A stretch of 46,672 bases of DNA from Planctomycetia bacterium (GTDB lineage Bacteria; Planctomycetota; Planctomycetia; Pirellulales; S012-138). The DNA lies in NCBI GenBank assembly GCA_016177915.1, contig JACOUI010000273.1:1-46672 (forward strand), read 5' to 3'. The notes under the pieces are model-generated. The model was not told the DNA's origin. It ran no database searches and was given only the letters and a program-made list of their open reading frames with translations. A program made the translations under genes and the position numbers. Shown in pieces: positions 16,443-23,409 of the stretch (position 1 is its first letter; every line of letters begins with the position of its first letter).

Positions 16443-17759
16443 ATGACGACATTGCAGCTCGTCGACTGGGTGCGCGACGCTCGGCAGCGGACGTTTGAGC
16501 TGGTGGCGGACCTCTCCGACGATCAACTGATCGGACCCCGCTTGCCGACTGTTAACCCTTTGCTCTGGGAGATCGGCCACGTCGCCTGGTTCCAGGAGAA
16601 ATGGGTGCTGCGCCACGCGGCGAAGCACGCGCCGATACGCCCCGATGCGGATGCTCTCTACGATTCGTCCGCGGTGGCGCACGACGCGCGCTGGGACTTG
16701 CCGCTCCCGGGCCGGGAAGAGACGCTACGCTACTTGACCGAGGTGCGCGACCGCGTCCTGGAGCGACTCGAGCAGCGCGAACCTGGCCCCCAGGACGTCT
16801 ACTTCACGCTCCTATCGGTCTTTCACCAGGACATGCACACGGAAGCGTTCACCTACACGCGACAAACGCTCGGTTACCAGGCGCCGCAGTTGCATCTGGC
16901 CCGACTCGCAGCCGACGACGACCGCGGGCCGACGCCCGCGCCATGTCCGCGGGGGGACGCGGAGATTCCGGGAGGCGCGTTCGCGCTCGGGGCCGCGTGC
17001 GACGAACCCTTCGTCTTTGATAACGAAAAATGGGCGCACGCCGTTGCGGTTCGCCCCTTTGCCATCGCACGGACGCCCGTGACCCAGGCGGAGTTTGCCG
17101 CTTTCGTAGAAGACGGCGGCTACACCCAGGCCCGCTTCTGGAGCGAGCAAGGCTGGCGCTGGCGGCAGGAGGCAGATGCCGACCATCCCATCTACTGGCA
17201 GCGCGAGTCGGCCGGGCGCTGGCAGCGGCGGGATTTCGAGCGCTTTGTGCTCTTGGAAGCAAGTCGACCCGTGGTGCACGTGAATTGGTATGAGGCCGAT
17301 GCCTACTGCCGCTGGGCCGGACGCCGCCTGCCCAGCGAAAGCGAGTGGGAGGTCGCCGCCGCCGGAGAACCGGACCCGTCCGGAAGGGACCTCGCCCCCA
17401 TCAAGCGCCGCTTTCCCTGGGGCGAGGCCTTCCCGACGCCAAGACGGGCCCACCTCGATTGGCACAAGCTGGGTTGCGTCGACGTGGACGCACTCGCCGA
17501 GGGCGACAGCGCTTTTGGCTGCCGGCAGATGATCGGCAACGTCTGGGAATGGACCGCGGACGACTTTCTCCCCTACCCGGCCTTTACGGCCGACCCCTAC
17601 AGGGAGTATTCGGAGCCGTGGTTCGGCAGCCATAAGGTCTTGCGCGGCGGCGGCTGGGCGACGCGCTCCCGCTTGATCCGCAACACCTGGCGCAACTTCT
17701 ACCATCCCGACCGCCGGGACGTCTGGGCGGGCTTTCGCACCTGCGCGCTTCAGCCATGA
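16443..17759 (+). CDS. senA: SenA-like selenoneine synthase (EgtB-related non-haem iron enzyme)
   Basis: A 438-residue protein starting MTTLQLVDWVRDARQRTF. It has an N-terminal DinB-like helical domain (about 8-140) and a C-terminal FGE-sulfatase/SUMF1 domain (about 165-435: PGGAFALGA, PVTQAEFAAFVEDGGY, GRRLPSESEWEVAA, GNVWEWTADDF, VLRGGGWATR). The iron-binding histidines are visible at His46 (GHVAW) and His128/His132 (HQDMHTE). EgtB enzymes join a sulfur donor to hercynine. The SenA branch uses a selenosugar to form the C-Se bond of selenoneine. Assignment to SenA rather than EgtB rests on the directly overlapping senB, a dedicated marker, and on overall family type. Without that context ergothioneine synthesis would be the alternative. 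Confidence 0.86.
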   Translation: MTTLQLVDWVRDARQRTFELVADLSDDQLIGPRLPTVNPLLWEIGHVAWFQEKWVLRHAAKHAPIRPDADALYDSSAVAHDARWDLPLPGREETLRYLTEVRDRVLERLEQREPGPQDVYFTLLSVFHQDMHTEAFTYTRQTLGYQAPQLHLARLAADDDRGPTPAPCPRGDAEIPGGAFALGAACDEPFVFDNEKWAHAVAVRPFAIARTPVTQAEFAAFVEDGGYTQARFWSEQGWRWRQEADADHPIYWQRESAGRWQRRDFERFVLLEASRPVVHVNWYEADAYCRWAGRRLPSESEWEVAAAGEPDPSGRDLAPIKRRFPWGEAFPTPRRAHLDWHKLGCVDVDALAEGDSAFGCRQMIGNVWEWTADDFLPYPAFTADPYREYSEPWFGSHKVLRGGGWATRSRLIRNTWRNFYHPDRRDVWAGFRTCALQP

Positions 17760-18733
17760 AGATCGCTATCGTCACGCCTGTGTCCGCCGGCTCGCGAAAG
17801 GGCAACCGGGTCACGGCCCTTCGCTGGGCCCGGCTGCTGCGCCAACTGGGGCACCGGGTCACGGTTCGGCACGAATACCGCGATCAGCGCGACGACCTGC
17901 TGATCGCCCTGCACGCCCGCCGCAGTTTTCCCGCCGTCGAGTCCTGGCGGCAGGCGCACCCGGACCATCCGATCATCGTCGCCCTGACAGGGACCGATGT
18001 CTATCAGGACATCCACACCGACAAAGACGCCCGGCAGGCGCTGGAGTGGGCCTCGCGCCTGGTCGTGCTCCAACCGCTGGCGCTCGACGAACTGGCCGCG
18101 CGCCTCCGGAAGAAAACGCGCGTCATCTACCAATCGGCCGTAGCGCCGGCCGTAAGGGCAACGGCCCGCCCAGGGGTCTTCGAGGTGTGCGTGCTTGGCC
18201 ACCTGCGCCCGGTGAAAGATCCTCTCCGCGCGGCCTTGGCGTCGCGCTTGTTGCCCGCCTCCTCTCGTCTCCGCGTCCTGCATCTCGGCGCCGCTCTGAG
18301 CCCGGACATGGAAAAGCAGGTCCGCGAAGAAATGTCCGCCAACCCGCGCTACCGCTGGCTCGGAGATCTTCCGCGCTGGAAGGCGCTCCGTATCCTGGCG
18401 CGCAGCCGGCTGCTCGTCCAAAGCTCGCTCCTCGAAGGCGGGGCGAACGCGATCTCGGAAGCGATCGCCGCCTCCGTGCCCGTGCTCTCGTCCGCCATTC
18501 CCGGCTCCGTCGGCATTCTCGGCCCCGACTACCCTGGCTACTTCCCCGTCGGCGACACGCGGGCCCTGGCGGCCCTCCTGCTACGCGCCGAGATCGACAG
18601 CCGCTTCTACGATTTGCTGAAGGCCTCACATCGTCGCCTGCGCCGGCTGGTCGATCCCGCCCGCGAACGCGCCCGCTGGCGGCGAGTGCTACGCGAACTT
18701 CCGGTTCCGCATCGCAAGACGAAAGGCGTCTGA
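17756..18733 (+). CDS. senB: SenB-like selenosugar synthase (GT-B fold)
   Basis: A 325-residue protein starting MKIAIVTPVSAGSRKGNRVT. The family pattern is very clear: GNRVTALRWARLLRQLGHRV, LLIALHARRSFPAV, VALTGTDVYQDI, LVVLQPLALDELA, VCVLGHLRPVKDP, LHLGAALSPDMEKQ, YRWLGDLPRWKALRILARS, SLLEGGANAISEAIAASVPVL, and GILGPDYPGYFPVGDT. These match the TIGR04348 glycosyltransferase-like family, known as SenB, which makes a selenium-containing sugar from selenophosphate and a UDP-sugar for SenA. It overlaps senA by four bases (ATGA) and touches egtD (TGATG), so translation is coupled. No selenophosphate synthetase gene (senC) is adjacent, which is unusual. Confidence 0.92.
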   Translation: MKIAIVTPVSAGSRKGNRVTALRWARLLRQLGHRVTVRHEYRDQRDDLLIALHARRSFPAVESWRQAHPDHPIIVALTGTDVYQDIHTDKDARQALEWASRLVVLQPLALDELAARLRKKTRVIYQSAVAPAVRATARPGVFEVCVLGHLRPVKDPLRAALASRLLPASSRLRVLHLGAALSPDMEKQVREEMSANPRYRWLGDLPRWKALRILARSRLLVQSSLLEGGANAISEAIAASVPVLSSAIPGSVGILGPDYPGYFPVGDTRALAALLLRAEIDSRFYDLLKASHRRLRRLVDPARERARWRRVLRELPVPHRKTKGV

Positions 18734-19740
18734 TGGCAAGTTCCCCGTCGCCGGGGCGTTTCACGCTGACCGGCCTTCCGGCCGAGGATCGCCTTGCCGT
18801 GTTTGCCCGCGACATGGCGGCCGCTTTGACCGCCTTCCCAAAGTCTTTGCCCTGCTGTTACTTCTACGACCGCCTGGGGGCCCGGCTGTTCGAAGCCATT
18901 TGCGAGCTGCCGGAGTACTACCTGACGCGCGCGGAGGACGAGATCCTCCGGGCCCACGCCGAGGAGATTGCCGCCCTCTTTCCTCGGTCGACGGAACTCG
19001 TCGAACTGGGAAGCGGAAGCGCGGCCAAAACGCGCCTGCTCATCGAGGCGTTCCTCCGCCGGCGCACGCTAAAGCGCTACGTGCCCCTGGACATCTGTCG
19101 CAGCGCGCTCGAAGAGACCTCGTCGGACCTGGTAAGGGCCTATCCCACGCTCGAGGTTTTCGCCATTGCCGGCGAGTATCGCGAAGCGCTACACCACCTC
19201 AGCGCAACGGCAGGCTCGTGTAAGCTCATCTTGTGGCTCGGCTCGAACATCGGCAACCTGGAACGTTCGGAGGCGGGTCGCTTCCTGGGACAGATCCGCG
19301 ATACGCTTGCGCCGGGCGACGGCGTGCTCATCGGCATCGATCTGCGAAAGGACTCCGCCGCCGTGGAGGCCGCCTATGACGATGCCGGCGGCGTCACCGC
19401 CGCCTTCAACCGAAACCTCCTCGCCCGCATTAACCGCGAGCTTGGCGGGCATTTTGATTTGCGGACGTTTCAACATCGGGCCCGATACGATGCGGAGGTA
19501 GGTCGGGTTGAGATGTACCTCGTCAGCGATCGCCGGCAGCAAGTGGCCATCGATCATTTGCGGCTTGAGGTTCCCTTTGTCGCCGGCGAAGCCATCCATA
19601 CCGAAAACTCGTACAAGTATTCCCTCGCGGAGATCGAGACGTTGGCGGCGACGGCCCGGATGCGCTGCCGGCGCACCTGGTTTGACAGCGAACGCCGGTT
19701 CAGTTTGAATCTGTTCACCGCTGGCGAGTTGGCCCGGTAG
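18733..19740 (+). CDS. egtD: L-histidine N-alpha-methyltransferase
   Basis: A 335-residue protein starting MASSPSPGRFTLTGLPAED. It has the EgtD-type features: PKSLPCCYFYDRLGARLFEAI (N-terminal lid), YYLTRAEDEIL, the SAM-binding ELGSGSAAKTRLLIEA, LWLGSNIGNLER, and the histidine-binding region FNRNLLARINRELGGHFD, then ENSYKYSLAEIETLA. EgtD trimethylates histidine with SAM to hercynine, the acceptor for both EgtB and SenA. Its start overlaps the senB stop by one base. With senA and senB it supplies every step from histidine and selenophosphate to selenoneine, except selenophosphate formation itself. Length agrees with the family (about 320-330). Confidence 0.94.
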   Translation: MASSPSPGRFTLTGLPAEDRLAVFARDMAAALTAFPKSLPCCYFYDRLGARLFEAICELPEYYLTRAEDEILRAHAEEIAALFPRSTELVELGSGSAAKTRLLIEAFLRRRTLKRYVPLDICRSALEETSSDLVRAYPTLEVFAIAGEYREALHHLSATAGSCKLILWLGSNIGNLERSEAGRFLGQIRDTLAPGDGVLIGIDLRKDSAAVEAAYDDAGGVTAAFNRNLLARINRELGGHFDLRTFQHRARYDAEVGRVEMYLVSDRRQQVAIDHLRLEVPFVAGEAIHTENSYKYSLAEIETLAATARMRCRRTWFDSERRFSLNLFTAGELAR

Positions 19741-19888
19741 CCAAACGCCACATCGGCCGGCGTCGCCGGACCCCGCCGCCAATCCCAGCGTGATGCTGAC
19801 GGCTTGGCAACTTGGTATCATGGAGAAGAGGGTGGAGGAGACCCGAACAAAAAAACCGCACTGCCAGATCGGCCAGTCTGGCGGGAGA

Positions 19889-19981
19889 GAATTCGAGCGC
19901 GCGGAGCAGACTCGGCTTCTGTTGTCCACTGCCTACGAGGAGGTTGGCAGAAGTGACTTCTGGCGGATCGGTCCAAGGGAT
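19889..19981 (+). pseudogene. Decayed partial copy of the small gene at 11869
   Basis: Translation gives EFERAEQTRLLLSTAYEEV, close to PERAEQIQLLFSIPYEEG in the intact small protein, and then degrades. No start or ribosome site makes sense and the N-terminal half is missing. It sits upstream of HEPN module B just as the intact gene sits upstream of module A, so the duplicated block included the end of this gene. Confidence 0.7.
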
Positions 19982-20036
19982 CGTGCGCAGGCAGTCGTCG
20001 GCGGAGCGACGCGATCTTGAGCCAGCGGTGTTGACA

Positions 20037-20456
20037 GTGAATCGGACGGACCTTCAACAACTCGCCGACGTTCGCATCGATGACGCCGCTGCGCTTTTGG
20101 CGCTTCCGGTCCCAAGAACGGACTCGGCGTACTACTTGGCGGGCTACGCGGTAGAATGTGCTTTGAAGGCCTGCATCGCCAAACGATACAATCAGCACGA
20201 CTGGCCCGAGAAGGAGTTTGTCAACAAGAGCCACACGCACAATCTCGCGTCGCTGCTCGCGCTGGCGAACCTCGACGTAGCGCTCGAGGCCGACGCCAAG
20301 GCGAATCACGTTCTGGACTCGAATTGGACGATCGTCAAAGACTGGAACGAACAGAGCCGGTACGAGCGACATTCCGAAGCCAAGGCGCAAGAGCTAATCA
20401 ACGCCATCGTGGACAATGCGAACGGGGTGCTCCCATGGATCAAGGCACGCTGGTAA
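20037..20456 (+). CDS. HEPN-domain protein, module B
   Basis: A 139-residue protein. The GTG at 20037 (MNRTDLQQLADVRIDDAA) aligns with the start of module A. A TTG at 20031 is also in frame. It has DSAYYLAGYAVECALKACIA, then NKSHTHNLASLLALA, where the invariant His is kept but no Arg precedes it, so the HEPN RNase motif is absent. It continues NWTIVKDWNEQSRYE and ends GVLPWIKARW, matching module A. The last 22 bases overlap its partner. The loss of the R-x-H motif suggests a non-catalytic role or a different active site. Confidence 0.82.
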   Translation: MNRTDLQQLADVRIDDAAALLALPVPRTDSAYYLAGYAVECALKACIAKRYNQHDWPEKEFVNKSHTHNLASLLALANLDVALEADAKANHVLDSNWTIVKDWNEQSRYERHSEAKAQELINAIVDNANGVLPWIKARW

Positions 20457-20854
20457 CCGAGCAGATCGAGGCGGGGGCAAGGCTCGCCGACGAGTTCGGC
20501 AAGTTCATGCCCCTACAAGCGGCCTTTTGGCTCAAGCCCAGCGACGACGGCCAGTGGTTTCTCTACTTGGCGTCCGATCAGATGAACGACACGAACGTCC
20601 GCCGGGCGTACGGCGAGGTCGTCCGCATTTTAGGGCCGGGCCGCCGCATGTGGCTCGACACCTTCCAAGTCAAGGTCATGGCAATCGACAACCCTGTAGC
20701 CAAATCCGTGTTGGAGATTCAGCACAAATACGCCGCCGTGCTCCCCACGCGTCTGCACGGCGGGAGGTTTGGGGACCTCACCTTCGATGAAGCGTACATT
20801 TACGCGCTGCCGATCTCCGCGCCAAACCTGATCGGGCAAGCTGCAGGACCTTGA
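20435..20854 (+). CDS. HEPN-partner protein, module B
   Basis: A 139-residue protein from the ATG at 20435 (MDQGTLVTEQIEAGARLADE), starting within the HEPN stop region exactly as in modules A and C. It shares LQAAFWLKPSDDGQWFLYLAS, AYGEVVRILG, MWLDTFQVKVM and a terminal AYIYALPIS with the other partners. No known domain is recognised. It might neutralise or be modified by the HEPN protein, or form a complex with it. The only support for a joint role is the conserved overlap and co-duplication. Confidence 0.75.
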   Translation: MDQGTLVTEQIEAGARLADEFGKFMPLQAAFWLKPSDDGQWFLYLASDQMNDTNVRRAYGEVVRILGPGRRMWLDTFQVKVMAIDNPVAKSVLEIQHKYAAVLPTRLHGGRFGDLTFDEAYIYALPISAPNLIGQAAGP

Positions 20855-20914
20855 CTGTTTGAAATTCGGCGTTTGGGCATGATCGTGCCGTAGCCACGTT
20901 CGGAGGCTCGTCAG

Positions 20915-21345
20915 TTGAGCAAGCTGATCGTGACCAAGGCCGAGTTTCAGGAGTTGGCCGAGGTGCGACTGGTCGAGGCGAAGGCGTTGCTCGACCTCAG
21001 TAAATGGGATGGAGCGTATTATCTCGGTGGGTATGCCGTGGAACTCGCCCTCAAAGCGTGTATTATTAAGATGTTCATGGCGACGGACGCATTCCCGGAT
21101 AAGGATTTCTCGAAGAACTGCTACACACACGCGGTCGAGAAGCTTGTTGAAATGGCAAACTGGACGGTCCACGGAAGACCGCCACGGACGCGGACCCGGA
21201 ATTGCTGGCCAACTGGGCCCTGACTCGGGACTGGACCGAGGCGAAGCGTTATCACCGAGTCGACAAGGCGGAGGCCGAGGCGTTTCACGCGGCCATCGCG
21301 GACGATGCACACGGGGTGCTCCCATGGATCAAGACACAGTGGTGA
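20915..21345 (+). pseudogene. HEPN-domain gene, module C, frameshifted
   Basis: From the TTG at 20915 the frame reads MSKLIVTKAEFQELAEVR, then DGAYYLGGYAVELALKACII and KNCYTHAVEKLVEMANWTV, clearly homologous to modules A and B. After about 21170 it runs into unrelated sequence and a stop near 21223. The expected continuation (ATDADPELLANWALTRDW, KRYHRV, GVLPWIKTQW) is intact in another frame from about 21178 and ends at 21343-21345. A single-base change would restore a normal gene. This is a disrupted copy, a sequencing error, or (least likely) programmed frameshifting. The partner overlap is preserved. Confidence 0.8.
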
Positions 21346-21758
21346 CTGAACAGACCGAGAGCGGCAAGCAACTCATCGCAGCCCTCAATGCGGAGGGGTT
21401 TGAGGTCCGCGTCGCGTTCTGGGCGAAGCCGACCGACGAGGGGAAGTGGTTCCTGTACCTGGCCTCCCCCATCGTCGACGCGGAGGGGCCCGCGGCGGCT
21501 TACCGCCGCGTTCATCGCGTCTTGAAGAAGACCCCGGGTCTATGGATTGACCCATTGGAGGTCAGGGTCGTCGGATTGAATGACTCCCTCGCCGAGGCAG
21601 TCCTGGAAAAGACGCGCCCGACGGTTCCTGCCAGTCCGTACGCAGTGCAGAACGCAACGCCATTTCGGGGGATGACGAATCTGGGTGAGGCTACACTCGG
21701 AGGGATCAGCATCGACGGTGCTCGGATTTATCCACCGTCGCAGTCTGGCGCGTCCTAG
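21324..21758 (+). CDS. HEPN-partner protein, module C
   Basis: A 144-residue protein from the ATG at 21324 (MDQDTVVTEQTESGKQLIAA). It has RVAFWAKPTDEGKWFLYLAS, AAYRRVHRVLK, LWIDPLEVRVVG and ISIDGARIYPP, so the same conserved positions as the other two partners. It remains open although the HEPN gene before it is broken, so it could now be a solo gene. It shares more of the family blocks with module A (W-I-D-P-L-E) than module B does. Function unknown. Confidence 0.75.
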   Translation: MDQDTVVTEQTESGKQLIAALNAEGFEVRVAFWAKPTDEGKWFLYLASPIVDAEGPAAAYRRVHRVLKKTPGLWIDPLEVRVVGLNDSLAEAVLEKTRPTVPASPYAVQNATPFRGMTNLGEATLGGISIDGARIYPPSQSGAS

Positions 21759-21872
21759 GAATACACCGAAACGGGGGACATTTGACTCGCGCAGGAAGCG
21801 TTGTGGTCGGGGGAATCTTCGTCGTAACGAGCGGCGAGGCAAAGGCAGTTGAGACTTGAGGACTTGGCTCAC

Positions 21873-22709
21873 ATGAGTTCATACATCGACCCCCACATCC
21901 ACATGATCTCCCGCGTCACGGACGACTACGAGACGCTGGCCCGCATGGGCTGCGTCGCCGTCAGCGAGCCGGCCTTCTGGGCCGGCTTCGACCGCGGCAG
22001 CGTCGACGGCTTCCGCGACTACTTCCGCCACCTCACCGAGTTCGAGCCCAAACGCGCCGGCTGGTCGGGCATCCAGCACTTCGCCTGGCTCTGCATCAAC
22101 GCCAAGGAGGCCGAGAACGTCAGCCTCTCGCGTGAAGTCATCGCCATGATCCCGGAGTTCCTGGGCAAGCCGGGCGTGCTGGGGATCGGCGAGATCGGGC
22201 TCAACAAGAACACCCGCAACGAATCGATCGTCTTCCTGGAGCACCTGGACCTGGCTGCCAAGACCGACGAGCTGATCCTGATTCACACGCCGCACTTGGA
22301 GGACAAGTACAAGGGCACGCGGATGATCCTGGACATGCTCTGCGACGACCGGCGGATCGACCACCACAAGGTCCTCGTCGATCACGTCGAGGAGCACACC
22401 GTGCGGGCAGTCCTGGAGCGCGGCTTCTGGGCCGGCATGACGCTCTACCCCGTCACGAAGTGCACGCCCGAGCGGGCCGTGGACATCATCGAAATGTACG
22501 GCCCGGAACGCCTGATGGTGAACTCCGCCGGCGACTGGGGACCGAGCAAGCCCACGGCCGTGCCCGATTTCATCATGGCCATGCGGAAGCGCGGCCACAA
22601 GGAATCGACGATCCGGCGAATCGTGTACGAGAACCCGATCGAGTTCTTCAGCCAGAGCCGGAACTGGGTCTTCACGCCGTGGGAAGAATCGGAGCCGGCG
22701 GCGACCTAG
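21873..22709 (+). CDS. TatD-family metal-dependent hydrolase (EboB-like)
   Basis: A 278-residue protein from the ATG at 21873 ([20 protein letters not shown]). It has the amidohydrolase D-P-H-I-H near the N-terminus, GIGEIGLNKNTRNE (the TatD G-E-x-G strand), LILIHTPHLEDK, VLVDHVEEHTVRAVL, and RLMVNSAGDWGPSKP with the C-terminal metal-site Asp. The start resembles the TatD-like protein EboB of ebo gene clusters, as far as I remember, but no other ebo gene is present. Broken copies of its first 50 codons lie at 13056-14084, so this locus has been an insertion or duplication target. Its substrate is unknown. Confidence 0.85.
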   Translation: MSSYIDPHIHMISRVTDDYETLARMGCVAVSEPAFWAGFDRGSVDGFRDYFRHLTEFEPKRAGWSGIQHFAWLCINAKEAENVSLSREVIAMIPEFLGKPGVLGIGEIGLNKNTRNESIVFLEHLDLAAKTDELILIHTPHLEDKYKGTRMILDMLCDDRRIDHHKVLVDHVEEHTVRAVLERGFWAGMTLYPVTKCTPERAVDIIEMYGPERLMVNSAGDWGPSKPTAVPDFIMAMRKRGHKESTIRRIVYENPIEFFSQSRNWVFTPWEESEPAAT

Positions 22710-22716
22710 CATTGAC

Positions 22717-22741
22717 GTAGCCATCACGCTCCCGCATGATG
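22717..22741. repeat. Dispersed hairpin repeat, family 1 (copy 2)
   Basis: The same 25-base sequence as at 3342-3366 with one base changed in the stem (CATCACGC-tccc-GCATGATG), located eight bases after the TatD-family stop. It lies between convergent genes and may act as a terminator or REP element. Confidence 0.7.
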
Positions 22742-22816
22742 TGCCCTTGCGTGTAGGCTATTTGCCCGGCGAAATGTTGCACACAATGAAACGGCGTTTC
22801 TCCTGCGCCCAGGCCT

Positions 22817-22835
22817 CGTCTCGCGGAGCGAGACG
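22817..22835. repeat. Dispersed hairpin repeat, family 2 (copy 1)
   Basis: CGTCTCGC-gga-GCGAGACG, an 8-bp perfect stem with a 3-base loop followed by GCTACT, abuts the end of rpiB. The identical element lies at 32550-32568 abutting the end of the SirB1-type gene. Confidence 0.75.
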
Positions 22836-22836
22836 G

Positions 22837-23292
22837 CTACTTTGACTCGCCTGGCGAGCACTCAAGCTGCCGGATCTTTTCCACCCGCCGCGCGTGCCGG
22901 CCCCCGTCGAACGCCGTTTCCAGCCACAAGAGCGCCAGCCGCGCCGCTTCGTCGGGAAAGGTGCTGTCGGCCGAAAGGCAGAGCACGTTGGCGTCGTTGT
23001 GCTGCCGGCTCAAGCGAGTCGTCGTCTCGTCGTGGCAGGGCGCCGCGCGGATGCCCGCGATTTTGTTGGCCGCGATCGCCATTCCCAGCGCGCTGCCGCA
23101 GACGAGAATCCCGCGCTCGGCCTGCCCCGACGACACGCGCCGCGCCACGGCCGCCGCGTAATCCGGATAGTCGCAGCTCTCGGTGCTGTGCGTGCCGACG
23201 TCTTCCACCTCGTGCCGCGTTTTCCGCAGCAGATCGCACAGCGCGGCCTTGAGAGCGAATCCCCGGTGGTCGGCGCCGATGGCAATCCGCAT
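22837..23292 (-). CDS. rpiB: Ribose 5-phosphate isomerase B
   Basis: A 151-residue protein from the ATG at 23292 (MRIAIGADHRGFALKAALCD), with AGGAGG about eight bases upstream deciding the start. It has RpiB/LacAB features: GADHRGFALK, DYPDYAAAVARRV, GILVCGSALGMAIAANKIAGIRAAPCHD (the catalytic Cys is normally in the VCGSG loop, here VCGSALG), and NDANVLCLSA. It interconverts ribose 5-phosphate and ribulose 5-phosphate. The C-terminus (FDGGRHARRVEKI) is the family end. It stands alone, divergent from no obvious partner. Confidence 0.92.
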   Translation of the reverse strand: MRIAIGADHRGFALKAALCDLLRKTRHEVEDVGTHSTESCDYPDYAAAVARRVSSGQAERGILVCGSALGMAIAANKIAGIRAAPCHDETTTRLSRQHNDANVLCLSADSTFPDEAARLALLWLETAFDGGRHARRVEKIRQLECSPGESK

Positions 23293-23309
23293 GGGCTTCC
23301 TCCTATGGG

Positions 23310-23405
23310 ACGGCCGGAAAACGGCCGTCGCGGCAAAGACGGCCCCCTGGGGCCGTCGCGGCAAAATCAGCCCTTCGGGTCGCCGCGAAGACGGCCCGGA
23401 AGGGC
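23310..23405. repeat. GC-rich palindromic repeat block
   Basis: Between rpiB and the Sua5-PTP gene lie several nested palindromes (CGGCCGgaaaaCGGCCG, GGCCCCCTGGGGCC, GGCCCGGAAGGGCC) and a 15-base direct repeat GGCCGTCGCGGCAAA at 23323-23337 and 23351-23365. No coding sequence is convincing here. Confidence 0.7.
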
Positions 23406-23409
23406 CATC

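Noticed and set aside
16443-17759. Plain EgtB (ergothioneine pathway) assignment
   Set aside because: The overlapping SenB and absence of EgtA/EgtC/EgtE favour SenA, although the protein family is shared. This is kept as the main alternative.
12218-20456. Recent composite transposon bounded by HEPN modules A and B
   Set aside because: The modules are in the same orientation, but their sequences have diverged strongly and no transposase or target-site duplication is seen, so recent mobilisation by these copies is unlikely.
22710-22836. Possible small RNA or riboswitch between the TatD-family gene and rpiB
   Set aside because: Only the two dispersed hairpin repeats are visible and no conserved aptamer pattern is seen.
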